This document shows positions 26,191-35,928 of a stretch of DNA of 64,000 nt, piece after piece (position 1 is the stretch's first letter; each line of letters begins with the position of its first letter). Under the pieces are notes generated by a model. It was not told the DNA's origin. It searched no databases and was given only the letters and a program-made list of their open reading frames with translations. Source of the DNA: Streptomyces sp. MJM8645 (GTDB lineage Bacteria; Actinomycetota; Actinomycetes; Streptomycetales; Streptomycetaceae). A program made the position numbers and the translations under genes. The DNA is taken from positions 1,054,001 to 1,118,000 of the forward strand of contig NZ_LJJF01000001.1 of the NCBI RefSeq assembly GCF_001625365.1, read 5' to 3'.

Positions 26191-27804
26191 GTGCTTCTTC
26201 AACGTATCGGAAACCGGGGAATTCAGCTCGGGATGCTCTTCGAACGCGCCGCGGCCAGACACGGCGCGAACGTCCTCATCCTCGACCACGACCTCGACGC
26301 GGCACCGGAGTTGGGCCGCAGGGCGACTGTCGCCGAGGTGTCGGACCTGGTGGACGACCTGGCCTCCCGGCTCTGGGCGGCGGGCGTGCGGCCGAGCCGG
26401 CGGGTGGTGGTGTACAAGGCCGACGGCTTCGACATCACGCTGCTCGCGTGCGCGGCGGCGCGGATCGGGGCCGTCCCGGTCCTGCTGTCGCCGGCTCTGG
26501 ACGGCGCGACGGTCGCCGAGCTGGTCCGCCGCACCGACCGGCCGTTCCTGGTGACCGACCAGGAGAAGCTGGAGAACGTGCTGCCCGAGACGGTCTTCGA
26601 CCTCGCCGACCGGGTGGTGCTGACCTCCGGCTCGTACCAGGACGCCGTCGAACTGCGGGCGCTGGCCGGGGTGGAGAGGGTCAAACCCGTCATCATGCCG
26701 GCCGACCACCCGACCCTGATCACCCACACCTCGGGCACCACCGGGACGCCCAAGCTGGCCGTGCACACCGGGTTCAGCCTGCAGTCCCGCTACCGCCCGC
26801 AGGCCTCCGTCATCGCCCCGCTGATCCCGGGCCGGGAGACCATCGCCATCCACGTCTCCTTCGTCCACTCCCGGCTGATCACCGCGCTGGCGATCTCGCT
26901 CTACCGCGGCTTCCCGCTGGTCGTGCTGCGCGAGTCGGACCCGAAGCACGTCGGCGACCTGTTCGCGCGGCTGAAGCCGGGCATCCTGGAGGCGCACCCC
27001 AACTCCTTCATGGAGTGGGAGGAGTTGGCGCAGGACCCGCGCGGCCCGCTGTCCAACGTCAAGCTGTTCAGCAGCACCTTCGACGCGATCCACCCGCGGA
27101 CCGTGCACCGGTTGCTGCGCGCCACCCGGCGCCGCTCGCCGCTCTTCGGCCAGTTGTACGGGCAGAGCGAGATCGGCCCGGCCATCGTCCGCGGCTTCAC
27201 CCGGCGCCGCACCCTGGACGACGACGGCCGCTGCGTCGGCATGCCGTTCCCCGGGATGACCGACGTCCGGGTGGTCAGCCGGAACGGCAACCCGCCGTCC
27301 GAGCGGAACCCGGGCTTCATCGAGGTGCGCAGCGACGGACGCATCGTCACCTATCTCGGCGAGCAGGACCGCTACGACGCCCAGGTGTCGGCGGACGGCT
27401 GGTGGCGGATGGGCGACGTCGGCTACCGCACCAAGTGGGGCTGCGTGCACCTGCTGGACCGCGAGGTCGACCTGATCGAGGGCTTCGGCAGCACCCTCGC
27501 GGCCGAGGACACCCTGTTCGGCCAGTTGCCCGGCCTCGCCGAGGTCATCATCATCCCCGGCCCGGACGGCAGGGCCGTGCCGGTGGTGTGCACCAAGGAC
27601 GACGAACCACTGGACCTGGCGGCCTGGCGGCGCGCCGCGGCGTCGCTGCCGCCGATGGCCGAGCCGGTCCACCGGCGGCTGGAGGAGCTGCCGAGGACCG
27701 CCACCACCAAGATCAAGCGCCTGGAGCTCGCCCGCCTGCTGCTCGCCGAAGCCCCGCAGGGCACCCGGGTGGACGTGGAAGACGTGGAGGACGTGAAGCC
27801 GTGA
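26191..27804 (+). CDS. ANL-family adenylate-forming enzyme 1, candidate diazotase
   Basis: A 537-aa protein with GTG start after GGGAGG. It has the AMP-binding P-loop HTSGTTGTPK at about residue 179, the YGQSEIGP motif, the GDVGYRTKWG hinge region and a C-terminal catalytic-type Lys in TATTKIKRLEL. Usual members make acyl-AMP and acyl-CoA. Members next to CreE/CreD homologues (CreM, AvaA6, CmaA6) instead use ATP and nitrite to diazotise an aromatic amine. This protein is highly similar along its whole length to the second ligase at 31435. With the CreE- and CreD-like genes between them, diazotisation is the preferred inference for at least one. Acyl-CoA ligase activity remains possible. Confidence 0.8.
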   Translation: MLLQRIGNRGIQLGMLFERAAARHGANVLILDHDLDAAPELGRRATVAEVSDLVDDLASRLWAAGVRPSRRVVVYKADGFDITLLACAAARIGAVPVLLSPALDGATVAELVRRTDRPFLVTDQEKLENVLPETVFDLADRVVLTSGSYQDAVELRALAGVERVKPVIMPADHPTLITHTSGTTGTPKLAVHTGFSLQSRYRPQASVIAPLIPGRETIAIHVSFVHSRLITALAISLYRGFPLVVLRESDPKHVGDLFARLKPGILEAHPNSFMEWEELAQDPRGPLSNVKLFSSTFDAIHPRTVHRLLRATRRRSPLFGQLYGQSEIGPAIVRGFTRRRTLDDDGRCVGMPFPGMTDVRVVSRNGNPPSERNPGFIEVRSDGRIVTYLGEQDRYDAQVSADGWWRMGDVGYRTKWGCVHLLDREVDLIEGFGSTLAAEDTLFGQLPGLAEVIIIPGPDGRAVPVVCTKDDEPLDLAAWRRAAASLPPMAEPVHRRLEELPRTATTKIKRLELARLLLAEAPQGTRVDVEDVEDVKP

Positions 27805-27877
27805 GTGAGCGAACCGAGCTCGTCATCGAGAGGTGCGCGTGGGCGCATGCCCCTGCCGAGCGAAGCGAGGCGGGCGC

Positions 27878-29869
27878 ATGAGCACAGTAGGCAGCAAGGC
27901 GGCACTGGAGGTCTGCGTCATCGGGGCCGGCCCGCGCGGCCTGTCCGTTCTGGAACGGCTCTGCGCCAACGAGCGCGCAGCGCCCTCGCACGGCTCCATC
28001 ACGGTGCACATGGTCGACCCGGCCGCGCCCGGCGCCGGCGCCGTCTGGCGCCAGGACCAGTCACGGCACCTGCTGATGAACACCGTGGCCTCGCAGATCA
28101 CCGTGTACACCGACGACAGCTCCCGGATCGACGGCCCGATCGAGCCCGGTCCGAGCCTGTGGGAGTGGGCGGTGGAGGTCGCCGAGGCCGGCGCGGCCTC
28201 CGGGCAGGACGAGGAGTGCGTGGCCGAGGCCCGCGCCCTGCAAGCCGACAGCTACCCCACCCGGGCGTTCTACGGGCGCTACCTGAACGCGAGCTTCCGC
28301 CGGGTGGTGGACGGCGCGCCCGCGCACGTCACCGTCCAGGTGCACCGCTCGCGGGCGGTGGCGATGGCGGACACCCACGGTGTCCCCGGCGGCCCGCAGG
28401 GCATCCGCCTGGAGAACGGCAGCCGGCTCAACCACCTGGACGCCATCGTGCTCGCCCAGGGCCACGTCGCGGCCCGGCCGACCCCGCACGAGGAGCGGAC
28501 GGCGAGCCTGTCCCGGATCCACCACCTCACCTACATCACCCCGGCCAACCCGGCGGACCTCGACCTGAGCGGCATCCTGCCGGGCCAACACGTCCTGTTG
28601 CGCGGACTCGGGCTGAACTTCTTCGACCACATGGCCCTGTTCACGGTCGGCCGGGGCGGCGCCTTCGTCCGCGCGGACGGACGGCTGGTGTACCGGCCGT
28701 CGGGCCGGGAGCCGAAACTGTTCGCCACTTCGCGCCGCGGCATCCCGTACCACGCCCGCGGCGAGAACGAGAAGGGCGCGTACGGCCGTTACTTCCCCCG
28801 GTTGCTGACCGCCGAGTACATCGCCGGGCTGCGCGAGCAGTCCGCGGCCGGTGAGCCGGTGCAGTTCCGCACCGACCTGTGGCCGCTGATCGCGCGCGAG
28901 GTGGAGAGCGTCTACTACGGCACGCTGCTCGAAGCGAAGGGCCGCGGCGCCGAGCGGGAGCCCTTCGTCCAGCGGTACCTGACGGTCGCCCACGGCGGCG
29001 GCTTCGCGGCCCTGCTCGACGAGCACGGCATCCCCGAGTCGGAGCGTTGGGACTGGGAGCGGCTCTTCCGCCCTTACGGGGACCGGGAGTTCACCGGGCC
29101 GGAGGACTTCCGCGACTGGCTGCTCGGGTACCTGGCCGAGGACGTCGAGGCGGCCCGCGCCGGCAACCTCAGCGGCCCGCTCAAGACCGCCCTGGACATC
29201 CTGCGCGACCTGCGCAACGAGATCCGCCTCGCGGTGGACCACGGCGGGCTGGAGGGGAACTCGCACCGGGACGACCTGGAGGGCTGGTACACCCCGCTCA
29301 ACGCTTTCCTGTCGATCGGCCCGCCGGTCTCCCGGATCGAGGAGCTGATCGCCCTGATCGAGGCCGGGGTGGTCGAACTCACCGGCCCGGGCACCGAGAT
29401 CCGGATCGACACCGAGGCGGCCGCCTACGTGCTCACCTCCCGGGCGGTGCCCCAGCCGCCGGTGCGCGCCACCGTCCTGATCGAGGCCCGGCTGCCCGAA
29501 CCCGACCTGCGCCGCACCACCGACCCGCTGCTGCAGCACCTGCTGAGCACCGAGCAGGCCACCGCGTACCGGATCCCGGGCACGGGCGGCACCGATTACG
29601 AGACCGGCGGCCTGGCCGTCACCAAACGGCCGTACCGGCTGCTGGACACCCGGGGCCGCGCGCACCCGCGGCGCTACGCCTACGGGGTGCCGACCGAGTC
29701 GGTGCACTGGGTGACGGCGGCCGGAATCCGGCCCGGCGTGGACTCGGTGACGCTCGGCGACTCGGACGCGATCGCCCGCTCGCTGCTCGCCCTGCCGCCC
29801 ACCACCCAGCTGCCCTTCGGGGTCCGGCCGGACGCGGCCGTCACCGACCTGACCGGAGTGCTGATATGA
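27878..29869 (+). CDS. FAD-dependent N-oxygenase, CreE-like (aspartate to nitrosuccinate)
   Basis: A 663-aa flavoprotein of the NAD_binding_9 type. The FAD dinucleotide motif GAGPRGLSVLERL lies near the N-terminus, followed by GAGAVWRQDQSRHLLMNT and a second region LRGLGLNFFDHM. Length and layout fit CreE, which oxidises L-aspartate through the N-hydroxy intermediate to nitrosuccinate with NADPH and O2. The strongest support is the ATGA overlap with a fumarase-superfamily lyase, the CreE-CreD pairing of the aspartate-nitrosuccinate pathway. I chose the ATG after CGAGG. Similar flavoproteins outside such pairs have unknown roles, so function depends on context. Confidence 0.8.
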   Translation: MSTVGSKAALEVCVIGAGPRGLSVLERLCANERAAPSHGSITVHMVDPAAPGAGAVWRQDQSRHLLMNTVASQITVYTDDSSRIDGPIEPGPSLWEWAVEVAEAGAASGQDEECVAEARALQADSYPTRAFYGRYLNASFRRVVDGAPAHVTVQVHRSRAVAMADTHGVPGGPQGIRLENGSRLNHLDAIVLAQGHVAARPTPHEERTASLSRIHHLTYITPANPADLDLSGILPGQHVLLRGLGLNFFDHMALFTVGRGGAFVRADGRLVYRPSGREPKLFATSRRGIPYHARGENEKGAYGRYFPRLLTAEYIAGLREQSAAGEPVQFRTDLWPLIAREVESVYYGTLLEAKGRGAEREPFVQRYLTVAHGGGFAALLDEHGIPESERWDWERLFRPYGDREFTGPEDFRDWLLGYLAEDVEAARAGNLSGPLKTALDILRDLRNEIRLAVDHGGLEGNSHRDDLEGWYTPLNAFLSIGPPVSRIEELIALIEAGVVELTGPGTEIRIDTEAAAYVLTSRAVPQPPVRATVLIEARLPEPDLRRTTDPLLQHLLSTEQATAYRIPGTGGTDYETGGLAVTKRPYRLLDTRGRAHPRRYAYGVPTESVHWVTAAGIRPGVDSVTLGDSDAIARSLLALPPTTQLPFGVRPDAAVTDLTGVLI

Positions 29870-31362
29870 CCGACCCTGACGAGCCGGTCGCCCCGCACGG
29901 ACCCGGCGACCCGCACGACGCGCTCGACGCGCAAGGCCCGCACGACGCGCACGACGCGGCCGACATCCTGACCGACTCCGGGCTGCTCTCGCCGGTCCGC
30001 GCCGGGACGCCGGTCGAGGCCGCCGTCTGCGACCGGGCCTGGCTGCAGGCCATGCTGGACGCCGAAGCGGCGCTGGCCCGGGCCCAGGCCGGGCTGGGCA
30101 CCCTGCCGAAGACCGCCGCCGACACCATCACCCGCCTGGCCCGCGCCGAGCTGCTGGACCTGCGGTCCCTCGCGGTCGAGTCCCGGGAGACCGCCAACCC
30201 GGTGGTCGGGCTGGTCCGGGCGCTGACCGCGGTGGTGGCGGCCGAGGACCGGGCCGCCGCCGAGTACGTCCACCGCGGCTCCACCAGCCAGGACGTCCTG
30301 GACACCGGCGCGATGCTGGTGGCCGCCCAGGCCCTGCGGATCATCCGCGCCGACCTCGCCCGCACCGCGCGGGCCCTGGCCGTCCTCGCCGAACGGCACC
30401 GGGACACCGTCCTCCCCGGCCGCACGCTCGCCCTGCAGGCCGTACCGACCACCTTCGGCCTCAAGGCGGCCGGCTGGCGCCGGCTCGTCCTGGACGCCGA
30501 GCAGCGGCTCGGGCACGTCGCCGAGCACGGTCTGCCGGTCTCGCTCGGCGGCGCCGCCGGCACCCTCGCCGGGTACCTGGAGTACGCCCGGATCGACGGC
30601 GCGGCCGCGAACGGGGCGGCGCCGGACCCGGGCGACTACCTGGACCGGCTGCTCACTGCCTTCGCCGCCGAAACCGGGCTGGCCCGCCCGGTGCTGCCCT
30701 GGCACGCGCTGCGCACCCCGATCGCCGACCTCGCCGGAGCGCTGGCCTTCACCGCCGGCGCCCTCGGCAAGATCGCGATCGACGTGCAGTCGCTGACCAG
30801 GACGGAGGTCGGCGAGGTGGCCGAGCCCACCGCGGCCGGGCGCGGCAGCTCCTCCGCGATGCCGCACAAGCGCAACCCGGTACTGGCCACCCTGATCCGC
30901 AGCGCCGCGCTGCAGGTGCCGGTGATCGCCACCGGGCTCACCCAGTGCCTGCTGGCCGAGGACGAGCGCTCGGGGGGCGCCTGGCACGCCGAGTGGCAGC
31001 TGCTGCGCGAGGCGCTGCGGCTGACCGGGGGCGCCGCGCACACTGCGGTGGAGCTCGCCGAGGGGCTGGAGGTCCGGCCCGAACGGATGCGCACCAACCT
31101 GGAATTGACTGGTAGTCAGATCGTCTCGGAACGGATCGTCGCCGTCCTGGCGCCCCGGCTCGGCAAGGCGACGGCCAAGCAGCTGCTCACCGAGGCCTCC
31201 GGCGAGGCCGACCGCGATGGGCGGCCACTGGAGCAGGTGCTCGCCGAACTGCCTGCTCTCGACGGCATGTTCGGCAGGGCCGAGCTCTCTCGGCTGTGCG
31301 ATCCGACCTCGTACACCGGGGCGGCCGGCCCCCTCGTCGACCGGGCCCTGCGCGAGCCGTGA
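29866..31362 (+). CDS. Fumarase-superfamily lyase, CreD-like nitrosuccinate lyase
   Basis: A 498-aa protein whose ATG overlaps the flavoprotein stop. The superfamily signature GSSSAMPHKRNP is present near residue 330, with the HRGSTSQDVLDTG segment of the 3-carboxymuconate cycloisomerase/adenylosuccinate lyase branch. The first 45 residues are a low-complexity Asp/His/Pro/Ala tract not needed by the family. CreD-type members split nitrosuccinate into fumarate and nitrite. Because the gene is translationally coupled to the CreE-like oxygenase, this is favoured over a catabolic cycloisomerase; no protocatechuate pathway genes are nearby. Confidence 0.82.
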   Translation: MTDPDEPVAPHGPGDPHDALDAQGPHDAHDAADILTDSGLLSPVRAGTPVEAAVCDRAWLQAMLDAEAALARAQAGLGTLPKTAADTITRLARAELLDLRSLAVESRETANPVVGLVRALTAVVAAEDRAAAEYVHRGSTSQDVLDTGAMLVAAQALRIIRADLARTARALAVLAERHRDTVLPGRTLALQAVPTTFGLKAAGWRRLVLDAEQRLGHVAEHGLPVSLGGAAGTLAGYLEYARIDGAAANGAAPDPGDYLDRLLTAFAAETGLARPVLPWHALRTPIADLAGALAFTAGALGKIAIDVQSLTRTEVGEVAEPTAAGRGSSSAMPHKRNPVLATLIRSAALQVPVIATGLTQCLLAEDERSGGAWHAEWQLLREALRLTGGAAHTAVELAEGLEVRPERMRTNLELTGSQIVSERIVAVLAPRLGKATAKQLLTEASGEADRDGRPLEQVLAELPALDGMFGRAELSRLCDPTSYTGAAGPLVDRALREP

Positions 31363-31434
31363 GGCCGGCCCGGCGCCGGCGCCCCGGCGCCGGACTCCCG
31401 AGCGATCTGCGACCAACCGAAGGGGAAGAGGAGC

Positions 31435-33003
31435 ATGTTCCTGCAACGCGTCGGCAACCGAGGCATCCGACTGGGCACGGTCTTCGACCGCGCGGCCGCC
31501 CGTCACCCGGCGAGCCCGGTCTACCTCGACCACGACCTCGACATCGCCCCGGAGCTGGGCCGGCGGGTCACCCTGACCGAACTCGCCGATCTGGTCGACG
31601 ACTTCGCCGCCCGACTGTGGGCTTCCCAGGTCCGCCCCGGCTCGCACGTGGTGATCCACAAGTCGGACAGCTTCGACATCTCGCTGCTCGCCTACAGCGT
31701 CGCCCGGGTCGGCGGGGTCCCGGTGCTGCTGTCCCCGAAGCTGGACGGCACCACCGTCGCCCGTCTGCTGGGGCGGCTGTCCCGGCCGACGCTGCTCACC
31801 GACGCGGCGAAGCTGGAGCAGGAACTCCCGTCCGAGGTGTTCGACCTGACCGAGCGGGTACTGGTGGCCACCGGGGAGTTCCCGGGCGCGACCGCGCTGG
31901 CCGGGCTGGCCGGGGTCGAGCGGGTGGCGCCCGTGATCATGCCGCAGGACCAGCCGGCCCTGATCACCCACACCTCGGGCACCACCGGCCTGCCCAAGCT
32001 CGCCGTCCAGACCGGCATCACGATCCAGGCCCGCTGCCGCCCGCAGTCGGTGCTGCTCGCCCCGGTCGGGCGGCACGAGCCGATCGCCGTACACGTCTCC
32101 TTCGCCCACTCGCGGATGATCAGCGGGGCCGCGCTGTTCGCGCTGCGCGGCCACCCCATGATCATCCTGCGGGACGACGAGCCGGAGCACGTCGCGAAGC
32201 TGTTCGCCCGGATCCCCCCGGGGGTGATCGAGTCCCACCCCAACACCCTGCTGAGCTGGGAGGTCCTGGCGGACCACCCGGCGAAGCCGCTGGCCAAGGT
32301 CCGCTGCTTCAGCAACACCTTCGACGCCATCCACCCCCGCACGGTCGACACCCTGCTGGGCGCGTCCGAGCGCAGCCTGCCGTTCTTCGCCCAGACGTAC
32401 GGGCAGAGCGAGACCGGCGCCATCGCCGCCCGCACCTACACCCGGCACCGCCGCAGCGGCGCCGACGGCCGCTGCGTCGGGCGGACCTTCCCCGGGATGA
32501 CCGAGGTCCGGGTGGTCAGCCGGGACAGCCGGCCGGTGACCAAGAACTCCCCCGGCCACATCGAGGTGCGCAGCGGCGGGCAGATCGTCACCTACTTCGG
32601 CGAGCGGGAGCGCTTCGAGGGCCAGTTCTCGCGGGACGGCTGGTGGCGGATGGGCGACCTCGGCTACCGCACCCGGTGGGGCTGCCTGCACCTGCTGGAC
32701 CGCGAGGTCGACGAGATCCCGGGGATCAACAGCACCCTGGACCTGGAGGACAAGCTGTTCACCCGGCTGCCCGAGCTGCTGGAGGTGATCATCGTGCCCG
32801 GCGGGGACAAGGCCCCGGTGCCCGTGGTCTGCACCCGGGACGACCAGCCGCTCGACCTCGCCCGCTGGAACCGCGCGGTGGCCGGCCTGCCCACCTTGGC
32901 CCCGCCGGTGCAGCGCCGGCTGGACGAGCTGCCGCACACCGCCACGACCAAGGTGAAGCGGCTGGAGCTGGCCAGGGAGCTGGCCACGGCCGAGGAGGCC
33001 TGA
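31435..33003 (+). CDS. ANL-family adenylate-forming enzyme 2, candidate diazotase
   Basis: A 522-aa paralogue of the enzyme at 26191, starting with nearly the same LQR-GNRGI-LG segment. It carries the HTSGTTGLPK P-loop, YGQSETG, GDLGYRTRWG and the C-terminal TATTKVKRLEL Lys. RBS GAGGAG precedes the ATG. It is the last gene of the rightward run and ends at a strong terminator. Two such paralogues flanking a CreE/CreD pair could divide the work: one diazotase and one carboxylate activator, or two substrates. Sequence alone does not say which. Confidence 0.8.
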   Translation: MFLQRVGNRGIRLGTVFDRAAARHPASPVYLDHDLDIAPELGRRVTLTELADLVDDFAARLWASQVRPGSHVVIHKSDSFDISLLAYSVARVGGVPVLLSPKLDGTTVARLLGRLSRPTLLTDAAKLEQELPSEVFDLTERVLVATGEFPGATALAGLAGVERVAPVIMPQDQPALITHTSGTTGLPKLAVQTGITIQARCRPQSVLLAPVGRHEPIAVHVSFAHSRMISGAALFALRGHPMIILRDDEPEHVAKLFARIPPGVIESHPNTLLSWEVLADHPAKPLAKVRCFSNTFDAIHPRTVDTLLGASERSLPFFAQTYGQSETGAIAARTYTRHRRSGADGRCVGRTFPGMTEVRVVSRDSRPVTKNSPGHIEVRSGGQIVTYFGERERFEGQFSRDGWWRMGDLGYRTRWGCLHLLDREVDEIPGINSTLDLEDKLFTRLPELLEVIIVPGGDKAPVPVVCTRDDQPLDLARWNRAVAGLPTLAPPVQRRLDELPHTATTKVKRLELARELATAEEA

Positions 33004-33015
33004 GCCGACGAAGGC

Positions 33016-33054
33016 GTCGGCCCCGGCGGTGTCGTGAGACCCGCCGGGGCCGAC
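33016..33054. terminator. Hairpin between the two converging arms of the cluster
   Basis: GTCGGCCCCGGCGG and CCGCCGGGGCCGAC form a 14-bp stem with an 11-nt loop, just after the second adenylate-forming enzyme and before the stop of the convergent N-acetyltransferase. Confidence 0.85.
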
Positions 33055-33079
33055 GTGTGTCAGGAGGGGCCGACGCGTG

Positions 33080-33937
33080 TCAGGAGGAGTCGATGGCCGG
33101 CAGGCTCCGCAGGACGGACCGCAGGTCCCCGGGCCCGAGCCGGACGCCGAAGTCCTCCGCGAGCACGGCGGCGTACCGCTCGTCGGTGAGGTCCGCGGCC
33201 TCCGTCGTGCCGTCGGCGCGGCCGACGACCAGCCGCCGGCCGTCGAGGGAGAGCCGGCGCTGCGGCGTGATCCTGGACAGGTAGGCCCGGCCGGTGAACG
33301 GGGAGCGCTCGTGGGTGGAGGTGTAGTGGTTCATCACCACGCAGTCGACCTGGTGCAGCGGCAGGCCCGTCTCGAACCGGTAGAGCGGCAACCACCCGTC
33401 GGGGCAGAGGAGTTCGAGCACCCAGCAGTCCGGTTCCGAGCCGACCCGGCGGAGCCGGTGAGTCCAGCCGTCGGGCTCGGCCAGGGCGCCGTCGGTCAGC
33501 GGCAGCGGCTCCAGCGGCCCCTTGTCGCCGAAGCCGACGTCGGCGAGGAAACGCGCCTGGCCGACCGTCACCAGCAGCACCAGGTGGGTGCGTGGCAGCG
33601 GTCGGCCGGCGTTCAGCAGGGCTCGGGCGGCGAGCCTGGTGACCTGGAAGCCCAGGCGTTCCAGCACTGCGGCGAAGAGCAGGTTCTGTTCGAAGCAGTA
33701 GCCGCCGCGGCCGCCGGCGACCAGCTTGGCCTGGACGCGGTCCAGGTCGAGCGGGACGCCGCGGCCGAGCGGGATGTCGAGGTTCTCGAACGGGAGGGCC
33801 AGCAGGTGGGCGCGGTGCAGCCGGCGCAGCGTCCCGGGTTCGGGGGGCAGCGGACCGGGGACGCCGGTGCGGGCCAGGTAGGCCCCGACGTCGAGCAGTT
33901 CCGCTCCCCATTCGCCGGTGGCGCGGTCATCGCCCAT
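33080..33937 (-). CDS. Arylamine N-acetyltransferase
   Basis: A 285-aa cytoplasmic enzyme transferring acetyl from acetyl-CoA to aromatic amines, hydrazines or hydroxylamines. The cysteine-protease-like triad is complete: C81 (RGGYCFEQN), H118 (RTHLVLL) and D133 (LADVGFGDKG). It is the last gene of the leftward aromatic-amine operon, 35 bp after phzE. The likely substrate is the 3-hydroxyanthranilate-type amine or a hydrazine derived from it. Acetylation could protect the amine, detoxify it, or be a tailoring step. Some streptomycete NAT homologues also form amides in biosynthesis. Confidence 0.93.
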   Translation of the reverse strand: MGDDRATGEWGAELLDVGAYLARTGVPGPLPPEPGTLRRLHRAHLLALPFENLDIPLGRGVPLDLDRVQAKLVAGGRGGYCFEQNLLFAAVLERLGFQVTRLAARALLNAGRPLPRTHLVLLVTVGQARFLADVGFGDKGPLEPLPLTDGALAEPDGWTHRLRRVGSEPDCWVLELLCPDGWLPLYRFETGLPLHQVDCVVMNHYTSTHERSPFTGRAYLSRITPQRRLSLDGRRLVVGRADGTTEAADLTDERYAAVLAEDFGVRLGPGDLRSVLRSLPAIDSS

Positions 33938-33972
33938 CCTGTCGGCCCCTCTCCCGTGCGGTCTCCCGGAGA

Positions 33973-35928
33973 CTACCCGGCAAGGATCGCCCCGGCACGG
34001 AGGACCTCGGCGATCAGGCCACCGACGATCCGGGGGCCGTCCTGGGTGAGCACCGACTCGGCATGGAACTGCATGGACGCGAAGTGCGGGCCGCGCAGGG
34101 CGTGCACCTCGCCGGTCTCCCGGTCGCGGGCGGCCTCGACGGTGCCGACGCCGTCCACGTCGACCGTGTCGTGCGGGCTGATGGCGGCGAAGGTGTTGTA
34201 GAAGCCCACCCGCTCGCGAGCGCCGAACAGGTCGATCTCGCGTTGGACGCCCTGGTTGGGGACGTCCCGGCGGCGCAGCGGCAGGCCGAGCAGGGTGGAC
34301 AGCACCTGGTGACTGAGACAGACCGCGACGAACGGGCGCCGCCGGGCGAGCAACTCGGCCACCGCGGAGCGCAGACCGGCGATCTTGGGATGGTCGGCCT
34401 GCCGCGGGTCTCCCGGCCCCGGGCCCATCACGACCAGGTCGAAGCCGTCGAAGGCGTACTGCTCGTCGAATCGACGGATCGTCACCTCAAGCCCCAGTGA
34501 CGTGAGTTGGTGGCCGATCATGGCGGTGAAGGTGTCCTCGGCGTCGATCACGAGCACCCGGCGCCCGGCGAATTCGGCGAGCCGCCGGCCGCGGTCCGCG
34601 TCCTCGGCCAGCCAGAAGTCCGAGATGCCGGTGTTGCGCCGCTCCAGCGCGGCCAGTACCCGCGGGTGGCCGGCGAAGGTGCGCGGGCCTCCGGCTTCCA
34701 GCGCGGCCAGCAGCCCGGCCGCCTTGGCCCTGGTCTCGGCGACCTCGGAGGCCGGGTCGGAGTGGCGCACCAGGGTGGCGCCGACTCCGATCTGGATCCG
34801 GCCGGCGGTGTCGATGTCGGCGGTGCGGATCAGGATCGCGGAGTCCATCGTGCGCCCGCCGTGCTCGTCCCGGCCGATCAGCGCGGCCACGCCGCTGTAG
34901 TAGCCGCGCCCGGCGGGCTCGTAACGGCGGATGACCCGGGCGGCGCTCTCCAGCGGGCTGCCGGTGACGGTCGGGGCGAACATCGTCTCGCGGAGGATCT
35001 CGCGCGGGTCGCGGTCGGTCCGGCCCTCGATGAGGTACTCGGTGTGCGCGAGCCGGGCCATCTCCTTGAGGTACGGGCCGACCACCCGGCCGCCGCCCTC
35101 GCAGATCCGGGCCATCATCTTGAGCTCCTCGTCGACCACCATGTAGAGCTCGTCGGCCTCCTTGCGGTCGGCGAGGAAGTCCATCACGCCGGCCAGGGTG
35201 GGGCCGGAGGCCGGGTAGCGGTAGGTGCCGCTGATCGGGTTCATCACGGCGACGCCGTCGGCCAGGCTGATGTGCCGCTCGGGGCTGGCGCCGACGAAGG
35301 TCCGCTCCCCGGTGTGCACGACGAAGATCCAGTAGGCGCCCGCCTCGCGCTCGGTCAGCCGGCGGAAGAAGGCCAGCGCGGCGTGCAGGGTGTAGTCGCT
35401 GATCTCGGCCAGGAAGGTACGGCGGACGACGAAGTTGGCGCCGACGCCCTGCCCGATCTCCTCGGCGACCACCCGGCGGACGATGTCGGCGTACTCCTCG
35501 TCGCCGAGGTCGAAGCGGGCGCCGGTCAGCTCGGTGGGCCGGTCCGGGATCAGCGCCAGCGCTTCGTCGAGGTCGACGGTGGCGTGCTCGGTCACCGTCA
35601 TGGCGAGCAGCGGGGCACCGTCGTCCTGGGCCTCGAAGCCGCGCTCGGCGATCTGCCGGTACGGGACCAGGACCAGGACCTCCGGGCCCGGGCGGCCGGG
35701 CTCGGGGCCCAGCGGGACACCGTCCAGCGTGTGCGCGGTGGCGACCTCGCCGAACAGGACGTCCAGCGTGCCCGGGCCGGTGGTCTCGGGCCGGTGCAGG
35801 AGGGCGAAGGCGGGCGGCCGCTCCGCGAGCACCCGGCGCAGCAGTTCCTCGGTCGTCCGGTCCGTCGTCCGCTCGCTCGTCCGGTCCGTCGTCGGCTCGC
35901 TTGCCCGGTCCGTCGTCCGGTCGGTCAT
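33973..35928 (-). CDS. phzE: Anthranilate synthase-like ADIC synthase, PhzE family
   Basis: A fused 651-aa enzyme. The chorismate-utilising domain (about 30-430) has the [18 protein letters not shown] and [11 protein letters not shown] motifs, followed by a glutamine amidotransferase domain (about 440-651) with the nucleophile in AVCLSHQ and the FHAES His-Glu. PhzE converts chorismate plus glutamine to 2-amino-2-deoxyisochorismate. Plain anthranilate synthase TrpEG fusions look similar, but adjacency to phzD argues for PhzE. The N-terminal 25 residues are a TTDRTSE-type tandem repeat absent from the family. The start overlaps phzD by 4 bp (ATGA). Confidence 0.9.
   Translation of the reverse strand: MTDRTTDRASEPTTDRTSERTTDRTTEELLRRVLAERPPAFALLHRPETTGPGTLDVLFGEVATAHTLDGVPLGPEPGRPGPEVLVLVPYRQIAERGFEAQDDGAPLLAMTVTEHATVDLDEALALIPDRPTELTGARFDLGDEEYADIVRRVVAEEIGQGVGANFVVRRTFLAEISDYTLHAALAFFRRLTEREAGAYWIFVVHTGERTFVGASPERHISLADGVAVMNPISGTYRYPASGPTLAGVMDFLADRKEADELYMVVDEELKMMARICEGGGRVVGPYLKEMARLAHTEYLIEGRTDRDPREILRETMFAPTVTGSPLESAARVIRRYEPAGRGYYSGVAALIGRDEHGGRTMDSAILIRTADIDTAGRIQIGVGATLVRHSDPASEVAETRAKAAGLLAALEAGGPRTFAGHPRVLAALERRNTGISDFWLAEDADRGRRLAEFAGRRVLVIDAEDTFTAMIGHQLTSLGLEVTIRRFDEQYAFDGFDLVVMGPGPGDPRQADHPKIAGLRSAVAELLARRRPFVAVCLSHQVLSTLLGLPLRRRDVPNQGVQREIDLFGARERVGFYNTFAAISPHDTVDVDGVGTVEAARDRETGEVHALRGPHFASMQFHAESVLTQDGPRIVGGLIAEVLRAGAILAG

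Noticed and set aside
29866..31362. Protocatechuate catabolism (PcaB cycloisomerase)
   Set aside because: No pcaGH, pcaC, pcaD or pcaIJ genes are nearby, and the gene overlaps a CreE-like flavoprotein instead.
26191..33003. Nonribosomal peptide synthetase modules
   Set aside because: The two adenylating proteins are stand-alone; no carrier or condensation domain is present in either protein or neighbours.
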